Shown: positions 36,331 to 46,278, numbered from the stretch's first letter. The stretch: DNA of 64,000 bases from Hungatella sp. (GCA_022792815.1 JAAWBS010000026.1:1-64000); one strand, 5' to 3'. Numbers and translations are program-made. The notes: generated by a model not told the origin, from the letters alone.

Positions 36331-37291
36331 GTGGCTTCTCCGAAATCAGTTGTTTTTCTATGTGGCCGGACAGATTGTTCACCACGTCATGGACACTGCC
36401 GGACATGGTACAGCCGGCCGCTCTCACATGGCCCCCGCCTCCGAAATAGGAGGCGATCCTGCTGACATCCACCACGTCGTTGGAGCGCATGCTGACCTTA
36501 TACATGTGATTGTCCGTCTCGTACAGGAAGATGGCGCACTCCACCCCGTCGATGGTCCGAAGCTGATCTACGATGCCCTCTAAGTCCCTGGGCTCGACAC
36601 CGTAAAAAATCATATCCTGCTTCTTGACCACCGTAAAGATACATCTCCCATCCAAAAACCGGATGCTCTCCATGAGGGCCCGGCCCAGAATCTGACTCTG
36701 CAGATAGGTCTTCTTAAAAAAGCCGTTATCGATGATCCAGGTAAAGTCGAACCCTGTGCTCATCAGCTTTCCCGCAATCTCCATGGTCTTTTCCGAGGTG
36801 CAGCTGTACCGAAACACGCCGGTGTCGTGGATGAGCCCCGTGTAGAGACAGGCGGCGATGTCCTGATCCAGAAGCTCCTCCGACAGCTGGCCGTAAAGTA
36901 CCTCGCAGGTGGAGCTGGCCTTTCCCTCGATGATATTTTCCCTGGCGTAGCCCTGGTTGGTCACATGGTGGTCGATACAGATACTGTTCTTCGCCGTGTC
37001 CAAAAAGCCTGCGAACTCGCCCAGACGCTCTCTGTCACTGCAGTCCAGGCAGACGCACAGATCAAATACCTCCTCCCCGGAAAGCGCCGACTCGATGCAG
37101 TCAAATCCTTCCAGATAGGAAAATCTTCCGGAAACCGGCTGAAGATACAACTTAACATACAAACCGGGATTCCTTTTTTTCACATAGTTGTACAAAGCCA
37201 GACAGGAGCCGGCACAGTCCCCGTCCGGGTTTACATGACCCAGGATGACCAGGGACTCTGCTCCGTCAAGCATCTCTTCCAGTCTTGTCAT
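36323..37291 (-). CDS. nrnA: DHH/DHHA1 phosphoesterase, NrnA-like nanoRNase / pAp phosphatase
   Basis: A 322-residue bifunctional oligoribonuclease that removes 2-5-nt RNAs and dephosphorylates pAp. Motifs are HVNPDGDCAGS, CLDCSDRERL, the DHH-type motif seen as CIDHHVTN, and a GGGGHVRAAGC DHHA1 signature at the C-terminus. The frame runs further upstream through the rbfA end; the ATG at 37291 has a GGGAGAGG site and gives normal length. It lies between rbfA and truB, as in many Firmicutes. Confidence 0.93.
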   Translation of the reverse strand: MTRLEEMLDGAESLVILGHVNPDGDCAGSCLALYNYVKKRNPGLYVKLYLQPVSGRFSYLEGFDCIESALSGEEVFDLCVCLDCSDRERLGEFAGFLDTAKNSICIDHHVTNQGYARENIIEGKASSTCEVLYGQLSEELLDQDIAACLYTGLIHDTGVFRYSCTSEKTMEIAGKLMSTGFDFTWIIDNGFFKKTYLQSQILGRALMESIRFLDGRCIFTVVKKQDMIFYGVEPRDLEGIVDQLRTIDGVECAIFLYETDNHMYKVSMRSNDVVDVSRIASYFGGGGHVRAAGCTMSGSVHDVVNNLSGHIEKQLISEKPHG

Positions 37292-37352
37292 AAATTTATC
37301 CTCTCCCTTCTGACGACTTTCTTCACAAAAGCCTCCGCCGGGGAACGACGAT

Positions 37353-37742
37353 TTACTCCCATTCCTCCTGGCCCTCATCATGCCCCATACCCTCGGTCAC
37401 ATCGTCGATCAGCCTTGACATGTGGACGCCGTACTCGATGGACTGGTCCAAAATAAATTTCAGCTCCGGCGTATTGCGCAGGTTCACTCTCCTGGCCAGC
37501 TCTTTTCTGATAAAGCCGACTCCCCGCTTCAGCCCCAGAAGGGCCGCCTGGGCCGCCTCCTCATCTCCCAGAACACTGATATAGGCCTTGCAGTATTTCA
37601 AATCCGGAGTTACCTCCACCGCCACGACCGTGACCATGACACTCTTAAGTCCCGGATCCTTCACTTCCGTGCGGATGATCTCGCTTAACTCCCGCTGCAC
37701 TTCCATGTTGATCCTTGTATTCTTGATACTGTTTTTACGCAT
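37353..37742 (-). CDS. rbfA: Ribosome-binding factor A
   Basis: A 129-residue KH-fold protein that helps mature the 30S subunit. The start with RINMEVQRELSEIIRTEVKDPG and the later FIRKELARRVNLRNTPELKF are family signatures. A short acidic tail follows. AAAGGA precedes the ATG; it follows infB after 32 bases. Confidence 0.96.
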   Translation of the reverse strand: MRKNSIKNTRINMEVQRELSEIIRTEVKDPGLKSVMVTVVAVEVTPDLKYCKAYISVLGDEEAAQAALLGLKRGVGFIRKELARRVNLRNTPELKFILDQSIEYGVHMSRLIDDVTEGMGHDEGQEEWE

Positions 37743-37774
37743 GGTGATTCCTTTCTCCTGTGCCAGGAGAGGTT

Positions 37775-40700
37775 CTAACGCGGAACCTCCACCATGGCAT
37801 ATGCTTCAATCATATCGTCCTCCTGGACGTCGTTAAACTTTTCAAATACCAGACCGCACTCATAACCTGTGGCCACTTCCTTTACGTCATCTTTGAAACG
37901 CCGGAGGGAAGCCAGTGGACCCTCGAAAATCTGCTCTCCGCCGCGGGTGATCCTGACGGAACAACCTCTCTGGAACTTTCCGTCCGTGACATAGGAACCG
38001 GCGATGGTTCCCACTCCGGAAGCCTTGAAGGTCTGACGCACCACCGCGTGGCCGATGACCTTCTCCTCGAAGATGGGATCCAGCATCCCCTTCATGGCAG
38101 CCTCCACATCCTCGATGGCCTGATAGATCACTTTGTACAGTCTTAAGTCTACTTTCTCCTGTTCTGCCACTGATTTGGCCGTCATATCCGGTCTCACATT
38201 GAAACCGATGATGATGGCATTGGAGGCGGAGGCCAGGGACACATCGGACTCGTTGATGGCGCCTACGCCGCCGTGGATCACCTTCACCATGACCTCCTCG
38301 TTGGACAGCTTCAAGAGGCTCTGTTTCACCGCCTCCACGGAGCCCTGGACATCTGCCTTGACGATGATGGGAAGCTCCTTGATATTGCCTGCCTTGATCT
38401 GACTGAACAGATCGTCCAGGGACAGCTTTGCCTTGGTATCCTCCAAAAGCTTATTCTTGCCCTCGGAGATGAAGGTCTCTGCAAAGCTTCTGGCCTCCTT
38501 CTCGCTGGCTGTCACCACAAACACCTCCCCGGCATTGGGCACGCCGTTTAAGCCCAGGATCTCCACCGGGGTAGACGGGGTAGCTTCCTTCACCCTCCGT
38601 CCCTTATCGTCCATCATGGCACGGACTTTTCCGTAGCACGCACCGGCTGCAATATTATCTCCGATATGCAGGGTTCCCTTCTGCACCAGCACGGTGGCCA
38701 CCGGGCCCTTGCCCTTGTCAAGCTCTGCCTCGATCACCAGTCCTCTGGCATTTCTGTTGGGATTGGCCTTCAGTTCCTTCACCTCGGAAGCAAGGATGAT
38801 CATCTCCAGCAGCTCGGGGATGCCGTCTTTCGTGTGAGCGGACACCGGCACGAAGATGGTGCTTCCGCCCCAATCCTCCGGGATCAGCTCGTACTCGGAC
38901 AGCTCCTGTTTTACCTTCTCCACATTGGCGCTGGGTTTATCGATCTTGTTGATGGCAACGATGATCTCCACCCCTGCCGCCTTGGCATGGTTGATGGCCT
39001 CCACGGTCTGAGGCATCACGCCGTCGTCAGCCGCCACCACTAACACCGCGATATCCGTGGACTGGGCGCCTCTCATACGCATGGCAGTAAATGCCTCGTG
39101 GCCCGGTGTGTCTAAGAAGGTGATCTTCTCCCCGTTGATCTCCACCACATAGGCGCCGATGTGCTGAGTGATGCCTCCCGCCTCTCTGGCGGTCACGTTG
39201 CTCTCCCGGATGGCGTCTAAAAGAGAGGTCTTGCCGTGGTCTACGTGTCCCATGACGCAGACAACCGGCGGTCTCGCCACCATGTCGTCTTCACTCTCCT
39301 CCGCCTCCTTGAGAAGCTCCTCGATGACATCGATCTTCTCCTCTTTCTCGCAGAGAACGTCATACTCCATGGCAATCTCTTCTGCCTTCTCGTAGTCGAT
39401 CTCCTGGTTCAGGGTCACGATGCTTCCCTTTAAAAACAGCTTTTTGATAATGGCAGAGGGCTGCAGTTTCATCTTCTCCGCCAGCTCTTTGATGGTCAGC
39501 ACTTCCGGAAGAGTGATGACCTTAATGGTCTCCTCCACCTTCTCATGCACATTCTTCTGGGGCATAATAAAGGGATGTTTGGACATCTTGCCCTTTGTTC
39601 TCGGGCCGTCCTCATTTATATTCTTCTTATCGTATTTATCGTTCTTATAGGCATTTTTATTGCCTCTGTTGCTCTGCGGCTTGGCTGCGATCGGGGTGTC
39701 GAAGGATTTGGAAGTATCCTTCTGTCCCGGACGGCCTCCCTGAGGACGATTGCCCTGGGGACGGTTTCCGTCTCGATTGCCGGAAAAACCTCCCGGACGG
39801 TTTCCGTCCCGGTTGCCCCCAAAACCTCCCTGGCGAGCACCGTCTCGATTGCCGGAAAAGCCTCCCGGACGGTTTCCGTCCCGGTTACCCTGATAACCTC
39901 CCGGACGACCTCCCTCTCGATTGCCCTGAAAACCTCCCTGGCGGTTTCCGTCCCGGTTACCCCCAAAGCCTCCCTGGCGGGCGCCGTCTCGATTGCCGGA
40001 AAAGCCTCCCGGACGGCCTCCCTCCCGGTTACCCTGAAAGCCTCCCTGGCGGCCTCCCTCTCGGTTGCCCCCAAAGCCTCCCGGACGGTTTCCGTCTCGG
40101 TTACCCTGATAGCCTCCCGGACGGCCTCCCTCCCGGTTGCCCTGATAACTTCCCGAACGGCCTCCCTCTCGGTTGCCCCCAAAGCCTCCCGAACGGCCTC
40201 CCTCTCGGTTACCCTGAGAACGGTTTCCGTCTCTCTGAAAGCGGCCGTCGCGATTCTGGACTCCGTCCTGTCCGCGGTTTCCGTCACGCCCTGACGCTGT
40301 TCCCTGGGAAGACTGAGGACGACCGGCCTGGGGATTCTGTGCCGAAACATTCTGAGAGCGCACCGGCTCCTCCCCTTGTGTCCCGCCTGTCCTCCCGGAC
40401 TGTACCTGGGAATTCTGAGGACGGACAACTGACACCGGCTGGCCCTGGCCTGGCATGTTCTGGGGACGGACATTTCCTCCCTGCTGGCTCTGGCCTGCCC
40501 CGCTCTGGGGACGAGAGTTTCCTCCCTGCTGCCCCTGGGCAGACGCTGCTCCCTGGGGACGGGCGCTTCCTCCCTGCTGCCCCTGACCTGCCCCGCTCTG
40601 GGGACGGGCACTTCCTCCCTGCTGGCTCTGGCCTGCCCCGCTCTGGGGACGGGCATTCCCCCCCTGCTGGCCTGCCATTCCCTGGGGACGGTTTCCTCCC

Positions 40701-41014
40701 TGTCCCGGTCTCTGCCTCATGGTCTGAGCGTTCTGGGGACGGAATACGGCCGTGATCTTCTTTTTCGGCGGTTCCGCCTGATTCCCGCTGACGGGCTGGC
40801 TTGCGCCTGTCGTCTGGGAGGCCGGCACCTTTGCTGGAGCCGGGCTGGCTGCAGGCCTCGAAGTCTGGGGCACCAGCGCCTTTTTCACCACTGCGATATG
40901 CTCCTCGCTGACATTGGATGAATGGGATTTTCCGTCTATATGATTCTTCTGTAAGATATCTAATACCTCTTTGCTGGTCTTACCCAGCTCCTTTGCAAGT
41001 TCATTGACTCTCAT
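37775..41014 (-). CDS. infB: Translation initiation factor IF-2 with expanded repeat linker
   Basis: IF-2 places fMet-tRNA on the 30S subunit and joins the subunits. At 1079 residues it is much longer than B. subtilis IF-2 (about 716). The N-terminal IF2_N domain ([20 protein letters not shown]) is followed by two low-complexity zones: about residues 105-200, with 16-residue Gln/Gly/Arg/Pro/Ser units, and about 265-425, with 12-residue [16 protein letters not shown] units. A second IF2_N and the GTPase domain (GHVDHGKTS near residue 589) then continue into normal domains II-IV. The start overlaps the L7Ae-like gene by 14 bases. Confidence 0.97.
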   Translation of the reverse strand: MRVNELAKELGKTSKEVLDILQKNHIDGKSHSSNVSEEHIAVVKKALVPQTSRPAASPAPAKVPASQTTGASQPVSGNQAEPPKKKITAVFRPQNAQTMRQRPGQGGNRPQGMAGQQGGNARPQSGAGQSQQGGSARPQSGAGQGQQGGSARPQGAASAQGQQGGNSRPQSGAGQSQQGGNVRPQNMPGQGQPVSVVRPQNSQVQSGRTGGTQGEEPVRSQNVSAQNPQAGRPQSSQGTASGRDGNRGQDGVQNRDGRFQRDGNRSQGNREGGRSGGFGGNREGGRSGSYQGNREGGRPGGYQGNRDGNRPGGFGGNREGGRQGGFQGNREGGRPGGFSGNRDGARQGGFGGNRDGNRQGGFQGNREGGRPGGYQGNRDGNRPGGFSGNRDGARQGGFGGNRDGNRPGGFSGNRDGNRPQGNRPQGGRPGQKDTSKSFDTPIAAKPQSNRGNKNAYKNDKYDKKNINEDGPRTKGKMSKHPFIMPQKNVHEKVEETIKVITLPEVLTIKELAEKMKLQPSAIIKKLFLKGSIVTLNQEIDYEKAEEIAMEYDVLCEKEEKIDVIEELLKEAEESEDDMVARPPVVCVMGHVDHGKTSLLDAIRESNVTAREAGGITQHIGAYVVEINGEKITFLDTPGHEAFTAMRMRGAQSTDIAVLVVAADDGVMPQTVEAINHAKAAGVEIIVAINKIDKPSANVEKVKQELSEYELIPEDWGGSTIFVPVSAHTKDGIPELLEMIILASEVKELKANPNRNARGLVIEAELDKGKGPVATVLVQKGTLHIGDNIAAGACYGKVRAMMDDKGRRVKEATPSTPVEILGLNGVPNAGEVFVVTASEKEARSFAETFISEGKNKLLEDTKAKLSLDDLFSQIKAGNIKELPIIVKADVQGSVEAVKQSLLKLSNEEVMVKVIHGGVGAINESDVSLASASNAIIIGFNVRPDMTAKSVAEQEKVDLRLYKVIYQAIEDVEAAMKGMLDPIFEEKVIGHAVVRQTFKASGVGTIAGSYVTDGKFQRGCSVRITRGGEQIFEGPLASLRRFKDDVKEVATGYECGLVFEKFNDVQEDDMIEAYAMVEVPR
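39740..40222 (-). repeat. 36-bp coding minisatellite inside infB
   Basis: About a dozen imperfect 36-bp units encode 12-residue repeats of the type GG(F/Y)xGNR(E/D)GxR(P/Q/S). Unit variants (EGGRP, DGARQ, DGNRP) recur in mixed order, suggesting past duplication. The array is in frame and part of IF-2, not a CRISPR array. A weaker 16-residue repeat lies nearer the start codon (about 40415-40700). Confidence 0.9.
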
Positions 41015-41339
41015 ACTTACTACCTCCGTTGATATTCATTTGTTTTACCACAGCCTTGGCGAACCCTTCATCCAGTATGGCCAGAGATGACCGCATCTCC
41101 TTGCCCATATGATGACCCAATTCATCCTTTTTACCAAAAAACCCGATTGGAACCTGATAGTAAGTACACATGTTGGTAAACTTTTTTCTGGTGTTGTCCG
41201 AGGCCTCCTCCGCCACGATCACCAGATAAGCTTTCCCGCCCTTTACCGCCTTCTCCGTGGAGAATTCACCGCTGGCTGTCTTCCCCGCTTTGGTGGCCAA
41301 TCCGATCAGGTTTAACACCTTTGTTCTATTGTCCAACAA
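41001..41339 (-). CDS. L7Ae/L30e family ribosomal protein (YlxQ-like)
   Basis: A 112-residue L7Ae-fold RNA-binding protein. [20 protein letters not shown] and [17 protein letters not shown] followed by YYQVPI are typical of the YlxQ/RplGA group that binds kink-turns. It uses a TTG start overlapping the end of ylxR by 14 bases; a second TTG follows directly, so the exact start is uncertain by one codon. It is part of the conserved nusA-ylxR-ylxQ-infB block. Confidence 0.92.
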   Translation of the reverse strand: MLDNRTKVLNLIGLATKAGKTASGEFSTEKAVKGGKAYLVIVAEEASDNTRKKFTNMCTYYQVPIGFFGKKDELGHHMGKEMRSSLAILDEGFAKAVVKQMNINGGSKYESQ

Positions 41340-41601
41340 GTTGTTCCATCTCCTTTTCCAGAGTTTCGTATACCTCTCTCGGCACCTGCTGCTTGAAGGA
41401 ACGGTCCAGCCCCCGATTCTTTACAGCTTTTTGAAGGCACTGGGCGCTGGGGCACAGATAAGCGCCTCGTCCGTTCTTGCGCCCGGTGGAATCCAGGATG
41501 ATCCCCTCGTTCTCCGTCTTTAAAATACGGACCATTTCCTTTTTACTTTTCATCTCTCCACAGCCGATACACTGGCGAAGGGGTATTTTCTTTGTACTCA
41601 C
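41326..41601 (-). CDS. rnpM: YlxR family RNA-binding protein (RnpM)
   Basis: A 91-residue protein of the YlxR family, reported in Firmicutes to bind RNase P RNA and modulate it. PLRQCIGCGEMKSKKEMVRI has the CxxC motif and GRGAYLCPSAQC the conserved second half. It starts with GTG after a GGAAGTGAG-type site and lies between nusA and the L7Ae-like gene. Confidence 0.93.
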   Translation of the reverse strand: MSTKKIPLRQCIGCGEMKSKKEMVRILKTENEGIILDSTGRKNGRGAYLCPSAQCLQKAVKNRGLDRSFKQQVPREVYETLEKEMEQLVGQ

Positions 41602-41631
41602 TGATCTCTCACTTCCATTCTGTTCCGTGTC

Positions 41632-42888
41632 TTATTCTGGTATCACATCGTCCTGGTAGCCATTCTGGTAGTTATCCTGATCGTCATTTTGTCCGGCTTC
41701 CTCGTACCCTTCATAACCCTCCTCGTAAGACTCCTGATAGCCTTCCTCGTATTCTTCCGGATAATGTTCAAAACTGTCCGGGTATTCTTCATAAGTCTCA
41801 AACGTACCCTCTTCCGTATGGTTCTCAAGTCCTATCTGTTCAAACAGGCCCAGCTCTCTCGCCTGGGTCTCACTCTTGATGTCGATCTTAAAACCGGTAA
41901 GCTTTGCCGCCAGTCTCGCGTTCTGTCCCTCCTTGCCGATAGCTAGGGACAGCTGATAATCGGGCACGATCACCTGCGCCTCCCTGGCCTCCTCGTCAGC
42001 CACCACGCAGATAACCTTGGCCGGGCTTAGGGCGTTCTCGATCAGATAGGCCGGGTTGTCGTCCCAGTTGATAATATCGATCTTCTCTCCCCTCAGCTCG
42101 TTGACCACAGAGTTGACCCTGGCTCCGTTTAGTCCCACACACGCACCTACGGGATCCACGTTGGGATCGTTGGACTTTACCGCGATCTTGGTTCTGGACC
42201 CAGCCTCCCTGGCGATGGACTTGATCTCCACGGTTCCGTCCTTCACCTCCGCCACTTCCAGCTCAAAGAGGCGCTTCACCAGATCCGGATGGGTTCTGGA
42301 CACGGAGATCCTGGGGCCTTTGGGGGTATCCTTTACTTCCAGGACATACACCTTGATCCGCTCCGTGGGCTGGAAGATTTCTCCCTTCACCTGCTCGGAT
42401 TCATTTAAGATGGCATCCGCCTTGCCTAAGTTCACACTGACGTTCCTGCCCAAGTAGCGCTGGACCACTCCGGGCACAATGTCCTTCTCCTTGGCATACC
42501 AGTCTTTGTAGAGGGACTTTCGCTCCTCCTCCCGGATCTTCTGGAGAATCACGTTCTTCGCATTCTGGGTGGCGATTCTTCCAAAAGACTTGGACTCGAT
42601 GGGAATCTGTACGATATCCCCGGTCTCATATCTGGGCGCCATCATCTTGGCCTCCGCCAGACTGATCTGCATGAGGGGATCCTCCACCGCTTCCACGACT
42701 TCCTTCTCCGCCAGCACTGCGAAATCACAGGTCTCCGGATTGATGTTGACCTTGATGTTGTCTGCCTTTCCAAAATGATTCTTGCAGGCAGTGATCAGAG
42801 AATTCTCGATAGCCTCCAGCATGGTCTCCTTGCTGATGTTTTTCTCCTTCTCCAAAATCTCCAGCGCCTCTAACAGTTCTTTATTCAT
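41632..42888 (-). CDS. nusA: Transcription termination/antitermination protein NusA
   Basis: A 418-residue RNA polymerase-associated factor. [20 protein letters not shown] is the standard start, followed by the S1 domain and two KH domains ([25 protein letters not shown] in part; [17 protein letters not shown]). The C-terminal 60 residues are an unusual Glu/Tyr/Asp-rich tail ([18 protein letters not shown] type). The frame extends five codons further, but GGAGG before the second Met defines the start. Confidence 0.96.
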   Translation of the reverse strand: MNKELLEALEILEKEKNISKETMLEAIENSLITACKNHFGKADNIKVNINPETCDFAVLAEKEVVEAVEDPLMQISLAEAKMMAPRYETGDIVQIPIESKSFGRIATQNAKNVILQKIREEERKSLYKDWYAKEKDIVPGVVQRYLGRNVSVNLGKADAILNESEQVKGEIFQPTERIKVYVLEVKDTPKGPRISVSRTHPDLVKRLFELEVAEVKDGTVEIKSIAREAGSRTKIAVKSNDPNVDPVGACVGLNGARVNSVVNELRGEKIDIINWDDNPAYLIENALSPAKVICVVADEEAREAQVIVPDYQLSLAIGKEGQNARLAAKLTGFKIDIKSETQARELGLFEQIGLENHTEEGTFETYEEYPDSFEHYPEEYEEGYQESYEEGYEGYEEAGQNDDQDNYQNGYQDDVIPE

Positions 42889-42915
42889 TTCTTTATCCTC
42901 CAACTATCTTCTATA

Positions 42916-43383
42916 TTAGAAATCGAATGCTAAACGGATCAGTGCAATCTCCCGGCGTTCCAGTACCACCCGGCTTCCATCCTCCATCTCGATGGTAACC
43001 GTATCTTTGTCATACTCCGTCAGCGCTCCGGTAAACTCCTTCTGTTTATCCCGCGGACGGTACAGTCTGACCTCCACATCCTTTCCCAGGCTCCTGGCAA
43101 AATCCTTTTCCTTCTTAAGCGGCCTGCCAAGCCCCGGTGAACTGACCTCCAGAATATAGCTGTCGTCGATAAAGTCTTCTCTGTCCAGCCAGTCACTTAC
43201 AATCCGGCTGATGACCTCACAGTCGTCTATGGCGATTCCACCCTCCTTGTCGATGTACGCCCTTAAATACCAGCTGCTTCCCTCCTTGACATACTCCACA
43301 TCCACCAGTTCAAAATGGTACTTCTCCATGAGCGGAAGAAGAAACTCCTCCGTCCTGGACTCATATGTCTCTCTCTTTGTCAT
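42916..43383 (-). CDS. rimP: Ribosome maturation factor RimP
   Basis: A 155-residue 30S assembly factor. YHFELVDVEYVKEGSSWYLRAYIDKEGGI and the LEVSSPGLGRPLKKEKDF block are diagnostic. The frame is open 27 codons upstream, through a leader hairpin, but the ATG at 43383 follows a GAGGTGAGG site and gives family length. First gene of the large nusA-infB operon. Confidence 0.95.
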   Translation of the reverse strand: MTKRETYESRTEEFLLPLMEKYHFELVDVEYVKEGSSWYLRAYIDKEGGIAIDDCEVISRIVSDWLDREDFIDDSYILEVSSPGLGRPLKKEKDFARSLGKDVEVRLYRPRDKQKEFTGALTEYDKDTVTIEMEDGSRVVLERREIALIRLAFDF

Positions 43384-43430
43384 CTCTGCCTCACCTCTCT
43401 CCCTGTGCGCTGTCTCCCTTTTCATAATGA

Positions 43431-43454
43431 AAGAGTGGACTTGCGTCCACTCTT
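43431..43454 (-). promoter_or_regulatory. Leader hairpin of the rimP-nusA-infB operon
   Basis: A perfect 10-bp stem, AAGAGTGGAC and GTCCACTCTT with a 4-base loop, lies between the promoter and rimP. It is terminator-like but has only a short T-rich stretch after it. Since the operon encodes NusA, feedback attenuation is a reasonable inference. Confidence 0.65.
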
Positions 43455-43484
43455 CATCAGTCAAGGTATCATGTTATCGTATGT

Positions 43485-43513
43485 AGTATAGCATCGGAAT
43501 ATGACATTTGCAA
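43485..43513 (-). promoter_or_regulatory. Promoter of the rimP-nusA-infB operon
   Basis: TTGCAA (43508-43513), 17-bp spacer, TATACT (43485-43490) on the minus strand. Confidence 0.75.
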
Positions 43514-43574
43514 GGGTTTTTTCTAATCTTTTCCTCTTGAGTCAGTCATGTAACCATGGAAATAGGTTCTGCTC

Positions 43575-43603
43575 TTGACACCTCTAAAGCCTCCTATTAG
43601 AAT
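43575..43603 (+). promoter_or_regulatory. Promoter of the DUF3842 gene
   Basis: TTGACA (43575-43580), 17-bp spacer, TAGAAT (43598-43603), about 35 bases before the start codon. Confidence 0.7.
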
Positions 43604-43639
43604 AGAACTTATCCATACACCTATAGAAAGGACACCTCT

Positions 43640-44077
43640 ATGAAGATCACCATCATCGACGGCCAGGGCGGCCGTATGGGAAAAGCGGTCATCGAACAGC
43701 TGAAAAAGCGCCATCCCGGCCTGTCCCTCTACGCCATCGGCACCAACTCCACCGCCACTGCGGCCATGTTAAAATCCGGGGCCGATTACGGGGCCACCGG
43801 GGAGAATCCCTGCATCGTCAACGCGAGGGACTCAGACATCATCATCGGCCCCATCGGCATCGTATTTGCCGATGCCCTGTTGGGGGAGATCACCCCTGCC
43901 ATCGCTCAGGCCGTCGGCTCCAGCAGCGCCTTTAAGATCCTGATCCCCGTCAACCGGTGCAACCACTACATCGTCGGATGCGGGGAGGCCGGGCTGGGGG
44001 AATACATTTCCATGGTATGTGAAAAGGTGGACTCCATGCTGGAGGAGGAGAGGGGGCCAGGGCGTACCGGCAGATAA
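43640..44077 (+). CDS. DUF3842 family protein
   Basis: A 145-residue protein of the DUF3842 family of unknown function. MKITIIDGQGGRMGKAVIEQL resembles a Rossmann-type glycine-rich strand-loop; IGTNSTATAAMLKSGAD and IIIGPIGIVFADALLGEITP are conserved family blocks. The Cys/Asn-rich stretch VNRCNHYIVG is also typical. AAAGGA precedes the ATG. An IS3 remnant begins just past its stop and may have altered its last residues. Confidence 0.88.
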   Translation: MKITIIDGQGGRMGKAVIEQLKKRHPGLSLYAIGTNSTATAAMLKSGADYGATGENPCIVNARDSDIIIGPIGIVFADALLGEITPAIAQAVGSSSAFKILIPVNRCNHYIVGCGEAGLGEYISMVCEKVDSMLEEERGPGRTGR

Positions 44078-44089
44078 AAGGACGGGCAG

Positions 44090-44520
44090 CAGGGTGTCCC
44101 GGCACCATTGAGTACACGGCATAGTTTGCAGCCCCGTATCTGCGTTTGGAATCCTCAAAGGCCTGTTTCACTTTCCTGCCGAATTCCTCATACTCCATCC
44201 GCTTATTTGAAGGTACACAAACCAGAGCCTTGTAGTAGGTACTCCTTGGGAATTTCAGGGCACTGCAAAGCTGGGATATAGAGTAGTTGGTTAAGTTATT
44301 CTGGATAGATGCAACATTTCGGCTATTGTTCTTTTGCGAATATGGCGGTCGCTTTTTTTAGTATTTCATGCTCGATCTTAAGGCGCTGGATTTCTTTTTG
44401 GAGAGCCTTGTACTCCTTTAGGGTAACCGTCTCCTCCTCTGATACCTTGATAGGGGAAAGCTGCTTTACCCAGCCGCTGTTTGATAGTATAGGTTGTTCA
44501 ACTTTTCCCGTCCACATTTA
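44090..44520 (-). pseudogene. IS3-family transposase remnant
   Basis: Minus-strand reading gives the C-terminal part of an IS3-type OrfA ending in EIQRLKIEHEILKKATAIF, followed in another frame by the start of OrfB (NYSISQLCSALKFPRSTYY, then KQAFEDSKRRYGAA). OrfB stops matching after about 65 residues, and the OrfA helix-turn-helix and the DDE catalytic domain are absent. No terminal inverted repeats were identified. It is an inactive fragment between the DUF3842 gene and the ABC importer genes. Confidence 0.85.
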
Positions 44521-44567
44521 TATACTAACACCACCGGCAAGGCGGCGCCGGATGTGGGATGACGAAG

Positions 44568-44613
44568 AAAGGGCTGCCCCGCCGGAATTCCTCCGGATGG
44601 GGTAGCCCTTTTT
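44568..44613. terminator. Terminator after the ABC permease gene
   Basis: AAAGGGCT-CCCC-CCGGA pairs with TCCGG-GGGG-AGCCCTTT with small internal mismatches. Both flanks are A/T-rich, so it probably ends the minus-strand ABC genes and shields them from the plus strand. Confidence 0.8.
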
Positions 44614-44639
44614 GACAGGAGTCTTGTTCATCGGCCCTT

Positions 44640-45428
44640 CTATAAAAAACGTTTCTCCAGCTCCGCAATCACCTGATACAGCACGGTGGACAGGATACAC
44701 AGGATCACGATGGACATTACCAGCAGATCCATTTTAAACACCTGAGACGCATAGATAATCAGGTATCCCAGCCCGGCTTTGGCCGAGAGGAACTCCCCGA
44801 TGATCACCCCCACCAGGCACAGCCCCACATTGACCTTCATATTGCTGACGATCAGGGGAACGGAAGAAGGAATCAGGACTTTCGTGAGGACATCCCGTTT
44901 GGTGCCTCCCAGAGATCGGATCAGCCGGATCTTATCCGGGTCTGTCTGCATAAATCCCGTGTGCAGAGTCAGGATAGAGCCGAAGACAGCCACGGACACC
45001 GCTGCCACGATGATGGTCCGCATATTGTTGCCCAGCCACACGATGAGAAGAGGCGCCAGGGCAGACTTGGGCAGGCTGTTGAGCATCACCAGATAGGGCT
45101 CCAGTACCTGTGAAAGTCCCCGGCTGGCCCACAGGGCCACTGCCGCCCCCACCCCGATCACTGCCACCAAAAGGAAGCTGACCAGAGTCTCCAAAAGGGT
45201 GACACCCAGATGGAGGAACACTGTTTTATCCTTTGACATCTTCACAAAACAGGCCCATATTTTTGACGGGGAACTGAAAATAAAGGAGTCGATGAGATCA
45301 AGCTCTGCGCACAGCTCCCACAAAGCCAAAAAGAGCACCAGGAGCATCACCCGGCACACTCTCACCTGGACTTTGTGCCGCTGTTCCTGGGCAAGAAATT
45401 TCTGTTGGGACAGAGAAGGTTCAGTCAT
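44640..45428 (-). CDS. ABC importer permease, nitrate/sulfonate/taurine type
   Basis: A 262-residue SsuC/TauC-like permease with six predicted helices. The EAA-type coupling loop is seen around LIRSLGGTKRDVLTKVLIPSSVPLI, and LNSLPKSALAPLLIVWLG is a family signature. The start overlaps the ATPase gene's end by eight bases. No substrate-binding gene is adjacent; a matching lipoprotein gene lies about 10 kb away. The substrate (nitrate, sulfonate, pyrimidine precursor or other) cannot be read from sequence. Confidence 0.9.
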   Translation of the reverse strand: MTEPSLSQQKFLAQEQRHKVQVRVCRVMLLVLFLALWELCAELDLIDSFIFSSPSKIWACFVKMSKDKTVFLHLGVTLLETLVSFLLVAVIGVGAAVALWASRGLSQVLEPYLVMLNSLPKSALAPLLIVWLGNNMRTIIVAAVSVAVFGSILTLHTGFMQTDPDKIRLIRSLGGTKRDVLTKVLIPSSVPLIVSNMKVNVGLCLVGVIIGEFLSAKAGLGYLIIYASQVFKMDLLVMSIVILCILSTVLYQVIAELEKRFL

Positions 45429-46188
45429 GGGTCTTTAACTCCTTCCACAATTGATTGAAATAAGAAGAAAATTCCGGGGCATTTCTCCGAAGCAGGGGCC
45501 GGTCATATTCCTGGGCAAAGGGTACCGGGAGCACGCTTTTCACCCTCCCCGGCCTGCTGCTCAAGACCAGAATCCGGTCGGCCACGGAGATGGCCTCCGA
45601 CAAATCATGGGTGATCAGGATCGCCGTCTTTTTCCTGGTTCGAATAATGGTGCTGATATCATCGCAGACCTCCAGTCTTGTCTGATAATCCAGCGCAGAA
45701 AAGGGTTCGTCTAAAAGCAGAATATCCGGCTTCAATGCCAGGGTGCGGATCAGAGCCGCTCTCTGCCGCATCCCGCCGGACAGCTGACTTGGCTTTGCGT
45801 CCCGAAACTGGGACAGGCCGTAGGTGTCCAACATGCCAAGAAGCTCCCCCTTTGCCTCCTCGTCAAGGCGGTTCTGGATCTCCAGCCCCAAGGCAACATT
45901 GGAAAATATGGTTCTCCACTCAAAGAGATGATCCTTCTGGAGCATATATCCCATAGCCGTATGGCTCTTCTCCCTGACTGTCCCGTCGATGAGGATCTGT
46001 CCTGACTCCGGTTCTATTAGGCCGCACAGAAGGGACAGCAGCGTGGATTTTCCGCAGCCCGACGGCCCTACGATAGCGAAAAACTCTCCGTCCTTCACAT
46101 CGAAGGTGATGTCTGCTAAGGCCTGAGTCTCTCCCTCCAGCGTATGATAAGAATAACAGAGGTTTTTGACCTCCAGTTTGGTTTTCAT
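45421..46188 (-). CDS. ABC importer ATPase, nitrate/sulfonate/taurine type
   Basis: A 255-residue SsuB/TauB-like ATPase. Walker A VGPSGCGKSTL, Q-loop in GYMLQKDHLF, signature LSGGMRQRAAL, Walker B ILLLDEPFSALD and the switch His in LITHDLSEAI are all intact. AGGAGG stands upstream of the ATG. It is first of the two-gene unit with the permease. Confidence 0.93.
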   Translation of the reverse strand: MKTKLEVKNLCYSYHTLEGETQALADITFDVKDGEFFAIVGPSGCGKSTLLSLLCGLIEPESGQILIDGTVREKSHTAMGYMLQKDHLFEWRTIFSNVALGLEIQNRLDEEAKGELLGMLDTYGLSQFRDAKPSQLSGGMRQRAALIRTLALKPDILLLDEPFSALDYQTRLEVCDDISTIIRTRKKTAILITHDLSEAISVADRILVLSSRPGRVKSVLPVPFAQEYDRPLLRRNAPEFSSYFNQLWKELKTHD

Positions 46189-46252
46189 GCAATACCTCCT
46201 CTCATACCCCGCCTCCCCGTGGGAAAACGGTATATCTTATGGTATGCACAGG

Positions 46253-46278
46253 CAAAAAAAGAGTGCCGCAAGCACTTT
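46253..46278 (-). terminator. Terminator-like hairpin in the leader of the ABC importer genes
   Basis: AGTGC-TTGCG-GCACT followed by C and seven T residues on the minus strand, about 65 bases before the ATPase start codon and between divergent genes. A second AAGTGCGG segment (46288-46300) could pair alternatively. It is therefore a candidate attenuator, or the end of a small unannotated RNA. Confidence 0.55.

Noticed and set aside
39740-40222. CRISPR-like array of about 36-bp units
   Set aside because: Units are contiguous without unique spacers, stay in frame and encode the IF-2 linker.
39595-40755. Long plus-strand frames with strong amino-acid repeats opposite infB
   Set aside because: They mirror the infB minisatellite in antisense; no ribosome site or domain.
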